Assembly: GCA_903858555.1 (NCBI GenBank) | Contig: CAIOJG010000135.1 | Span: forward strand, 1 to 7,137 | DNA length: 7,137 bases | Direction: 5' to 3' | Source: Candidatus Magasanikiibacteriota bacterium | GTDB taxonomy: Bacteria; Patescibacteriota; Patescibacteriia; Magasanikbacterales; GWA2-37-8 | Shown here: positions 1-3,943 of the stretch, one piece after another | Layout: every line of letters begins with the position of its first letter | Position numbering within the stretch: the stretch's first letter is position 1 | The notes under the pieces: model-generated | Told to the model about the DNA's origin: nothing | The model's input: the letters and a program-made list of their open reading frames with translations, nothing else | Databases searched by the model: none | Program-made: the position numbers and the translations under genes

Positions 1-132
1 ACAGTTGACGCAAATAAAAAAACACTTGGTTACGGTATTATATTTATTTTAGTGGCTTTATTTATTTCTACGAAATCACCAACGGGTATGGAAATTAAAG
101 CTGAATCATTGGCAACGAAAAAATATAGCTAA
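1..132 (+). CDS. 3' end of a membrane-protein gene (partial, unknown)
   Basis: An open plus-strand frame enters from the left edge and stops at TAA 130-132, giving the last 43 residues of a protein. Residues 9-24 of the fragment (LGYGIIFILVALFIS) form a hydrophobic, probably membrane-spanning segment. A short polar tail with basic residues ends in KKYS. The family cannot be recognised from this piece. It is the only plus-strand gene I can support, and it converges on the acetyltransferase gene. The strong hairpin at 157-181 just downstream fits its transcription terminator. The protein-like composition and the stop next to a terminator support it. The missing 5' part is the main uncertainty. 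Confidence 0.55.
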   Translation, partial: TVDANKKTLGYGIIFILVALFISTKSPTGMEIKAESLATKKYS

Positions 133-156
133 AGTATTAATTAAATTTAAGCACAA

Positions 157-181
157 AAAATCCGCTAATTTAGCGGATTTT
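157..181. terminator. Bidirectional intrinsic terminator
   Basis: A perfect 10-bp stem AAAATCCGCT / AGCGGATTTT has a 5-nt loop (AATTT). Read on the minus strand the GC-rich stem is followed by TTTTTTG, the better U-tract, so it should end transcription from the toxin-antitoxin/acetyltransferase operon. Read on the plus strand it is followed by TTTTATT and can also serve the partial gene at the left edge. Its place between two convergent genes fits a shared terminator. Confidence 0.82.
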
Positions 182-195
182 ATTGTTGGTACTAG

Positions 196-327
196 AAAGC
201 GGGTTTTAACCATCTCGGTCACCCAGAACCCGTGTACAGCAGTGTAGACTTTGACGATGACTGTTGGAACGCTTTGGTGGAGGAAATAAAGACTTGGCAA
301 ACTTTTTCTACAAATTTAAAATACTAG
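196..327. other. GC-richer segment: gene remnant or structured RNA
   Basis: Positions 196-285 are about 50% G+C, well above the surrounding DNA. Read on the plus strand, the frame from just after a TAG (193-195) to a TAG at 325-327 has no ATG but a protein-like composition, containing HLGHPEPVYSSVDFDDD followed by CWNALVEEI. This would fit the 3' remnant of a lost gene. Alternatively the DNA can fold as a junction: AAAGCG 196-201 with CGCTTT 270-275, CGGGTT 200-205 with AACCCG 227-232, and AGCAGT 238-243 with ACTGTT 260-265 (one wobble). It lies in the 3' untranslated part of the acetyltransferase transcript. Which reading is right cannot be decided from one copy. Confidence 0.3.
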
Positions 328-756
328 CTTATAAGTAATTCCCTCTTCCCACTGTGGATTTTCCCATTTAGTAAAGTTTAATTTCTCAGACAATTTTTGC
401 ATTGGAAAATTATCGTTGGCTGTTTCCGTGACAACCCCCACTGCACCACTGTCTTTGGCGTGCTTAATACATCTCACCATTAATTGCTGGCCTACTCCTA
501 GTTTTTGAAAGTTCGGATTAACTAAAATTTCACGTAAGAAAAAATAATTGTTTTCCCACCAATCTATATCAACAGAACAAAAACCTACAAATTCATCACC
601 ACTTTTAGCAAGTAAATATAAACTATCTTTTAATTTAAATAATTTTTTGAGAGAATCAATCGTGAGCTGATCGTATGTGTAATTAAAAGATGATTTATCT
701 CGTAAATATTCAATTTCTTTTTCATCCGCAATTGTCTTAATAACAATATTGTCCAT
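316..756 (-). CDS. GNAT-family N-acetyltransferase
   Basis: This 146-residue protein has the GNAT fold signature; it should be cytoplasmic and transfer an acetyl group from acetyl-CoA to an amine, with unknown substrate. Motif A spans residues 74-93 (LREILVNPNFQKLGVGQQLM), where Q84-K-L-G-V-G89 is the Q/R-x-x-G-x-G/A pyrophosphate loop. Motif B is around 114-128 (NDNFPMQKLSEKLNF), in the usual place before the last strand. The length is normal for a single-domain GNAT. It starts 14 nt after the toxin stop codon and so is probably the third gene of the toxin-antitoxin operon. There is no Shine-Dalgarno sequence, and the start lies at the edge of an AT-only palindrome. It may be a passenger acetyltransferase; an acetyltransferase toxin of the TacT type is less likely, since the adjacent antitoxin already has a RelE-type partner. 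Confidence 0.93.
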   Translation of the reverse strand: MDNIVIKTIADEKEIEYLRDKSSFNYTYDQLTIDSLKKLFKLKDSLYLLAKSGDEFVGFCSVDIDWWENNYFFLREILVNPNFQKLGVGQQLMVRCIKHAKDSGAVGVVTETANDNFPMQKLSEKLNFTKWENPQWEEGITYKLVF

Positions 757-773
757 AAATAAATATTTATTTA
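756..773. promoter_or_regulatory. AT-only palindrome between toxin stop and GNAT start
   Basis: TAAATAAATATTTATTTA is a perfect 18-bp palindrome. It contains the toxin stop codon at one end and touches the acetyltransferase ATG at the other. In RNA it would form only a weak A-U hairpin, and it replaces the ribosome-binding site. It could influence coupling, RNA processing or protein binding, but AT-rich palindromes also arise by chance. Confidence 0.3.
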
Positions 774-1034
774 ATACAATTCCGAATGAGTCCCAATGGT
801 AATAAATATCGCTAAATCAACTTGGTCTTCAAAAATAGCCCTATAATCACCGCTTACATTTATACTATTACAATTTGGAAAAACTTTATCTACCGAGTGG
901 TTGTTAAGCAATTTATCAAATTTATTTTGAAAGAATAACTCTAGCCGTTCATAAAATTGCTCCTGAATTTTTACTGGAAGTTTACTAAATTTTTTCTTAA
1001 AATTTTTATGAAATTTAACCTCCATAAATTTCAT
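771..1034 (-). CDS. RelE/YafQ-type mRNA interferase toxin
   Basis: This 87-residue protein matches the RelE/ParE superfamily of type II toxins, which typically cleave mRNA at the ribosome. The N-terminal half is basic and helical (KFHKNFKKKFSKLP, then an amphipathic helix to about residue 45). The C-terminal half carries the family's strand motifs, SGDYRAIFE at 61-69 and IGTHSELY at 80-87. R65, H83 and Y87 are the likely active-site or RNA-contact residues. The length is typical. Its ATG shares one base with the antitoxin stop (TAATG), so translation is probably coupled. A second in-frame Met at codon 4 is an alternative start; neither has a clear ribosome-binding site. The fold family is clear, but the exact subfamily (YafQ, RelE or ParE-like) is not. 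Confidence 0.9.
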   Translation of the reverse strand: MKFMEVKFHKNFKKKFSKLPVKIQEQFYERLELFFQNKFDKLLNNHSVDKVFPNCNSINVSGDYRAIFEDQVDLAIFITIGTHSELY

Positions 1035-1309
1035 TACGCTTTAAGAAACTTTATCGCTTCTCTGGCAGATGAGAAACTTGACGAAAGATTTTTTCCTTGT
1101 GAAATATCTTTTTGTGCATTAGCTACTTCTCTACCAGTAGTAGCATTAAATTTCTCACTACCAATCAAACCTAAATTCAGATCGCCATCTACAAAGGCTT
1201 TGGTAGCGAGTTTGAGGATGGAGGCAAAAGCGATACCTTCGTGTTGCGCTTTGGCCATAGCTTTATCTTTGAGTTTTTTATCAATTTTGAAAATTACTTG
1301 AGTGGTCAT
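1034..1309 (-). CDS. RelB/DinJ-type ribbon-helix-helix antitoxin
   Basis: This 91-residue protein is the antitoxin partner of the RelE-like toxin immediately downstream. Residues 3-9 (TQVIFKI) form the DNA-binding beta ribbon. Residues 10-45 form the two helices of a ribbon-helix-helix domain, with the RelB/DinJ-like pattern D-K-K-L-K-D-K-A ... G-I-A-F-A-S-I-L-K-L-A-T-K-A-F. The C-terminal half (46-91) is variable, rich in Ser and Lys, and would wrap the toxin. RelB/DinJ proteins neutralise the toxin and repress their own promoter. The consensus promoter and palindromes directly upstream fit such autoregulation. The leader shows only a weak GA-rich stretch (AGAGAA) before the ATG. Confidence 0.9.
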   Translation of the reverse strand: MTTQVIFKIDKKLKDKAMAKAQHEGIAFASILKLATKAFVDGDLNLGLIGSEKFNATTGREVANAQKDISQGKNLSSSFSSAREAIKFLKA

Positions 1310-1318
1310 ATTCTCTGT

Positions 1319-1338
1319 AAGTTAACTTGGTTTAAACT
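1319..1338. promoter_or_regulatory. Candidate autoregulatory operator (two palindromes)
   Basis: Two short perfect palindromes, AAGTTAACTT (1319-1328) and GTTTAAAC (1330-1337), lie between the -10 box and the antitoxin ATG. Their centres are 10 bp apart, one helical turn, the arrangement used by paired ribbon-helix-helix dimers. Both share GTT/AAC half-sites. Binding here would block the promoter just upstream. The assignment is inferred from position and symmetry. Confidence 0.45.
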
Positions 1339-1344
1339 ATATAT

Positions 1345-1373
1345 ATTATAGTTATATTTTAGATATATGTCAA
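1345..1373 (-). promoter_or_regulatory. Consensus sigma70 promoter of the toxin-antitoxin operon
   Basis: On the minus strand the sequence reads TTGACA (1373-1368), a 17-nt spacer, then TATAAT (1350-1345). This is a perfect match to the sigma70 consensus in both boxes and spacing. It ends about 35 nt before the antitoxin ATG, leaving a short leader that holds the operator palindromes. It should drive the antitoxin, toxin and acetyltransferase genes. Confidence 0.87.
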
Positions 1374-1400
1374 GTGGGTTCGATTCCCCTTAAGATGACA
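1368..1400 (+). other. tRNA 3'-end-like fragment (T-arm and acceptor)
   Basis: GTGGG-TTCGATT-CCCCT (1374-1390) has the form of a tRNA T-arm: a TTCGATT loop on a 5-position stem with three G-C pairs, one wobble and one mismatch. TAAGATGACA follows where an acceptor strand would lie. No 5' half of a tRNA exists upstream, so it is at most a remnant, such as an attachment-site scar. A hairpin using AAG/CTT and TGTCA/TGACA is also possible. An inverted copy of the core (AATCGAAC) lies at 1428-1435. The -35 box of the toxin-antitoxin promoter overlaps its edge. Confidence 0.3.
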
Positions 1401-1460
1401 ACGTTTTTAGCTAATTTTGATATAAAAAATCGAACTCGTTATTTTGGCTACAATTAAACA

Positions 1461-1512
1461 AAAAAGAGACCTCACACAGGTGAAATCCCTTTTGGTAGAC
1501 TACTGTGGTGAG
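1461..1512 (-). terminator. Possible terminator of the nuclease-like/Cys-His-Asp operon
   Basis: On the minus strand CTCACCACAG (1512-1503) can pair with CTGTGTGAG (1479-1471) with one bulged base. After five further bases comes a run of T (CTCTTTTTTG). A smaller hairpin ACCT-gtgtg-AGGT (1481-1469) sits closer to the T-run. Either could end transcription of the gene stopping at 1583. The gap between stem and T-run makes this weaker than the hairpin at 157-181. Confidence 0.4.
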
Positions 1513-1513
1513 A

Positions 1514-1601
1514 ATTTACACCCTTTGGTGTTGGATATTAAGCGATGGTTTGACGTAATTAAGCTTATTACCAGCCCAATCTTTAGTACTGCTGTGTAAA
1601 T
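1514..1601. repeat. attC-like 88-nt repeat, copy A
   Basis: The ends are complementary: ATTTACAC at 1514-1521 and GTGTAAAT at 1594-1601. Inside, ACACCC-TTTG-GTGT-like pairing (ACACC 1518-1522 with GGTGT 1527-1531), TTGG 1531-1534 with CCAA 1576-1579, and GTAAT 1555-1559 with ATTAC 1567-1571 offer alternative hairpins. The left 41 nt (1513-1553) match copy B (3282-3322) at 33 of 41 positions, and seven of the eight differences are transitions. TATTACCA and AATCTT follow in both copies, and the right ends share GCTGT(G)TAAAT. The element overlaps the last 18 nt of the gene before it. Resemblance to integron attC sites is structural; the R' core here is GTGTAAAT, not the G-TTRRRY consensus. Confidence 0.7.
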
Positions 1602-2224
1602 AACTGCTTAAAGTATTCTTCAAATTTATTGTAATCATCAAATTCGATACCGTTGTATACATCGCCAACGTTGGGATGTATAAATATATGGTCTTCCGCA
1701 GCCCCCCACCCAGTAGGGAAATATGTTATTTTATCGCTATTTTTAATCACGGTTGTGTCTATCAGTAAGCCGTTGATATAATTCCAAACGTGCCAATCGT
1801 GTATTTTAATCTCCTGATTATTTAATACCGTACCATCTTGTGTTTGTGAGAGTGGAATACTATGAGAATATACACCAAATACAATTTTTACTTGGGAAGT
1901 AACACCAAAATCCTTTTCTCCATTAAGCTGTGATAAATAATGGAATGCCATACTGGAATTTTCAAAACATTTGTTTAGTTGAAAATTTGGCACGAGGTTT
2001 TCTGCATTTAACAAATCCAAATTTTGTTTTATTGAAGAAAACAAAATTATATTGCCATCAGACACAAGGCTGGGTGGCTGATACTCTATCACACCCTTCT
2101 GGTCGTAGAAGGTTTTAGGGAGATTAGAAATAACATTTGAACCTAAAAGATAATAATTTTTCCCGTTCGGAGCATTTTTCTGAAAATAATTAAGCACTTC
2201 TTCGATTGATTGTTTAATTAACAT
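1583..2224 (-). CDS. Unrecognised protein with transglutaminase/papain-like Cys-His-Asp pattern
   Basis: I do not recognise this 213-residue protein as a named family. C86 lies in NKCFENSSMAFHYL at the start of a predicted helix, H145 in DWHVWNYI, and D156 in GLLIDTT. Order, spacing and the motif 'H-x-W-N-x-x-x-x-G-x-x-x-D-T-T' recall the Cys-His-Asp triad of transglutaminase-like and papain-like enzymes. So a protease, amidase or acyl-transfer activity is plausible but unproven. There is no signal peptide or membrane segment. The N-terminal 75 residues are probably a separate region, and the C-terminus is acidic and aromatic. It follows the DUF4268 gene by 50 nt on the same strand, suggesting co-transcription. 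The ATG follows AATTT with no Shine-Dalgarno sequence. Repeat copy A starts within its final codons. Confidence 0.85.
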   Translation of the reverse strand: MLIKQSIEEVLNYFQKNAPNGKNYYLLGSNVISNLPKTFYDQKGVIEYQPPSLVSDGNIILFSSIKQNLDLLNAENLVPNFQLNKCFENSSMAFHYLSQLNGEKDFGVTSQVKIVFGVYSHSIPLSQTQDGTVLNNQEIKIHDWHVWNYINGLLIDTTVIKNSDKITYFPTGWGAAEDHIFIHPNVGDVYNGIEFDDYNKFEEYFKQLFTQQY

Positions 2225-2274
2225 AAATTGGGTTAATTTGTAAAGCGCTCTATTAAATTCACAGAATTCGTATA
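2225..2274 (-). other. Spacer between the DUF4268 gene and the 213-residue gene
   Basis: This 50-nt AT-rich gap contains an AGCGCT centre in an imperfect palindrome, with no promoter or terminator that I can support. Plus-strand GTAAAGCG followed by CTCTATTA resembles the middle of repeat copy B (GTTAAGCG, then CTCTATTA) with about 9 nt missing. It may be a shrunken third copy or coincidence. Confidence 0.3.
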
Positions 2275-3219
2275 TTAAATTTCAAGCTTTATATACTTTG
2301 GGAAGACGCGATAGAATTTCTCTGCTTCGTTAAGCATCCAATCAAAGCCATCGTCCCATTTACTGGTATCATCAAAATTACCCGCCTCAAACAGTCTTAT
2401 TCTGCTCGCCTTCTTAGTTGGTAATTCCATCCATTCAGTTCGCTCACCAATGTCAGCTTCAATCTCATCTTTATGCCTGTAAAGTTTCTGAAACAAATCC
2501 TTATTGTCTGGAATGTAGAGTTCTACACCAAACTTCCCCTCTTGTGAGTTGGCCGTCAACGATAAATGAGCGTTTGCACTTCCAATACTAATATCTGTCC
2601 AGTGTTGCGGATAGCTCTTTCGCAAATGAAGCTTGGTTTGTCTTTTTTTAGCATACTCCTTAAATTGTGTCCAAAACTCAAGTTGCTTGACTTTCGTATC
2701 AGTAAGTTCATTTGTATCTATCGAGCTTCTTACTGCTTTCGTCCAGTCGTTTGGCTTTGAAATAATCTCAAATTTAGGGGCGTACGGTGAGTTCTCTATT
2801 TGCCAAAGCTCTATCTGTATGAGGTAGAACTCGGTATTTTCGTCAGTATGCTCATTGAGCCAGTCAACTGCTTGGCGGTGTTCTTCTCGTGCGTCTTTTA
2901 CCACCCAAACAATAATTTGCGCATCATAGCCAGAAGCATAGGTGATAATTTTGCCAAGGTGGTCGTGATTAGTTACTTCAAGCTGATTTTCGATTATGAT
3001 TTTTCTACCTGTATTTTCTTCTTCGGCAAGAATATCGACATTGAAGCTTCCTACCGCCGCTTCGGTCTGTAACAGTTTGATATCAAAACCAATCTCGTCT
3101 CCCAAAAGAGCAAGATTTTCTTCCTGCGATAACCATTGCGTAAAGTTAGTGGCTTCGTGTTTCCACGCCTCGCGCAATTCTACCTTTTTTAACTTTCCAA
3201 GATTGTTACTGTTGTCCAT
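2275..3219 (-). CDS. DUF4268 protein with PD-(D/E)XK nuclease-like N-terminus
   Basis: This 314-residue protein has a C-terminal half (about 175-310: EFWTQFKEYA, GVELYIPDNK, a basic/acidic helix, then WDDGFDWMLNEAEKFYRVF) that matches my recollection of DUF4268 proteins. The N-terminal half carries a PD-(D/E)XK-type core: E53 in a first helix, D62 in FNVDILAE, then E77-N-Q79 in KIIIENQLE, followed by a helix GKIITYASGYDA and strand QIIVWVV. In this pattern the usual E-x-K is E-x-Q, as in some active nucleases of the superfamily. A DNA-cutting or DNA-binding role in defence is the likeliest reading, not proven. It is cytoplasmic, with no membrane segment. It begins 63 nt after repeat copy B and is followed by the Cys-His-Asp protein. 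Its ATG is preceded by a T-run and no ribosome-binding site; a GATAAT sequence (3250-3245, minus strand) is the only -10-like motif seen upstream. Confidence 0.88.
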   Translation of the reverse strand: MDNSNNLGKLKKVELREAWKHEATNFTQWLSQEENLALLGDEIGFDIKLLQTEAAVGSFNVDILAEEENTGRKIIIENQLEVTNHDHLGKIITYASGYDAQIIVWVVKDAREEHRQAVDWLNEHTDENTEFYLIQIELWQIENSPYAPKFEIISKPNDWTKAVRSSIDTNELTDTKVKQLEFWTQFKEYAKKRQTKLHLRKSYPQHWTDISIGSANAHLSLTANSQEGKFGVELYIPDNKDLFQKLYRHKDEIEADIGERTEWMELPTKKASRIRLFEAGNFDDTSKWDDGFDWMLNEAEKFYRVFPKYIKLEI

Positions 3220-3282
3220 ATTAAAAAAATTTAAAGATGATTTGATTATCTGCCAGTTAAGACATAGATTACTGTTTTTATA

Positions 3283-3370
3283 ATTTACACCCCTTGGTAC
3301 TCGATGTTAAGCGGTGATTTGGCTCTATTACCACACTAAATCTTGCCAATAAACCAAAGGGCTGTTAAAT
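3283..3370. repeat. attC-like 88-nt repeat, copy B
   Basis: The left arm ATTTACACCCCTTGGT (3283-3298) pairs with the right arm ACCAAAGGGCTGTTAAAT (3353-3370). This gives 15 base pairs, one mismatch and two single unpaired bases on the right arm. Inside, GTG-att-TGG (3314-3322) pairs with CCA-CAC (3331-3336), so the whole element can form one long bulged hairpin. Stems with a few unpaired bases on one arm are typical of folded attC sites. The right end GTTAAAT fits G-TTRRRY, and in the gene direction it reads ATTTAAC, fitting RYYYAAC. The left core (ATTTACA) does not fit fully. The element overlaps the stop codon of the 184-residue gene and has the same length as copy A. Confidence 0.75.
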
Positions 3371-3919
3371 TGTCCATTCATTTTCTCCCATTTTTCTTTT
3401 TACAGAATGGTCTATTTTTTGGAAGAATTTTACTGCTATTAGATATTCCTTGGTATTTTTTATTTCATTAAATTTAACGTCATTTGGAATTTTACCTATT
3501 AAATTTTGGTATTTTTTTAAACGAAGACGGATAGAGCTTGCAGGCATATACCAATACTTTGACTGCTTCCGTAGCTCTATCACCATTTTTTCACCTATTG
3601 GTTTGTCGGGTGTAATTTCTTGTCGACCATCTCCGTCAGTTGTCGTATGCCCATACAAAAATCTCCCGCCTTGACTCAACAAAGCATCTGGGGACATAGA
3701 GAAAGAATGTTTTAGAAACCACTCATAAAAATCCCTAAGTTCTTTTTGTCTCCTTTCCAAGTTATTATAAATGGCAGAAAATAACAAACCAGACACCGCA
3801 CCTACCAATGCAGAAAACCACTGCGTATTCCACCAATAAACATTAACCACACCTAATTCCTTTACATTTTGTGCAATGGTATCTAATGAACCAATTATGG
3901 TAGAAGTTGGCATATACAT
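3365..3919 (-). CDS. Unrecognised single-pass membrane protein behind type III restriction genes
   Basis: This 184-residue protein belongs to no family I recognise. An N-terminal segment of about 30 residues leads into one hydrophobic stretch (about 33-52, QWFSALVGAVSGLLFSAIY). A charged helix NNLERRQKELRDFYEWFLK follows, possibly a short coiled coil. The remaining 115 residues are soluble and basic, with no catalytic motif I can name. The topology suggests a membrane anchor with a cytoplasmic domain. It begins 24 nt after the res stop codon on the same strand, so it is probably the third gene of the mod-res operon. The start could be the ATG used here or the ATG two codons later; neither has a Shine-Dalgarno sequence. 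Repeat copy B starts over its stop codon. It may be an accessory or unrelated cargo gene. Confidence 0.83.
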   Translation of the reverse strand: MYMPTSTIIGSLDTIAQNVKELGVVNVYWWNTQWFSALVGAVSGLLFSAIYNNLERRQKELRDFYEWFLKHSFSMSPDALLSQGGRFLYGHTTTDGDGRQEITPDKPIGEKMVIELRKQSKYWYMPASSIRLRLKKYQNLIGKIPNDVKFNEIKNTKEYLIAVKFFQKIDHSVKRKMGENEWTI

Positions 3920-3943
3920 TATTGTAATATGTTTCTAAATCTT

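Larger units (their letters stand above)
124..333. repeat. Inverted repeat bounding the convergent intergenic region
   Basis: The stretch 124-148 (TATA-GCTA-AA-GTATT-AA-TTAAATTT) recurs inverted at 312-333, where the reverse complement reads TATA-A-GCTA-GTATT-TTAAATTT. About 21 positions match, with three short indels. Each arm overlaps the last codons of one of the two convergent genes, and the arms enclose about 160 nt holding a terminator and a GC-richer segment. It could be the ends of a small non-autonomous element, a recombination-site remnant, or chance similarity in AT-rich DNA. I see no clear target-site duplication. Confidence 0.35.

Noticed and set aside
106..300. Minus-strand 64-codon open frame downstream of the acetyltransferase
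   Set aside because: It runs through the strong terminator hairpin and the structured segment, has no ribosome-binding site and no recognisable domain. Its composition is that of an overlapping non-coding frame.
957..1301. Plus-strand 114-codon frame opposite the toxin and antitoxin
   Set aside because: It is antisense to two well-supported genes with a clear promoter and family motifs, and shows no domain of its own.
1368..1400. A complete tRNA gene
   Set aside because: Only a T-arm and acceptor-like strand are present; there is no D-arm, anticodon arm or 5' acceptor strand, and the T-stem has a mismatch.
1513..1583. Copies A and B as remnants of a shared coding sequence
   Set aside because: In the common frame the differences fall mostly at codon positions 1 and 2, and stops interrupt the frame in copy A. 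Conservation follows pairing, not codons.
1514..3370. CRISPR array
   Set aside because: Only two diverged repeats separated by two genes; no regularly spaced repeats of 25-40 nt and no cas genes.
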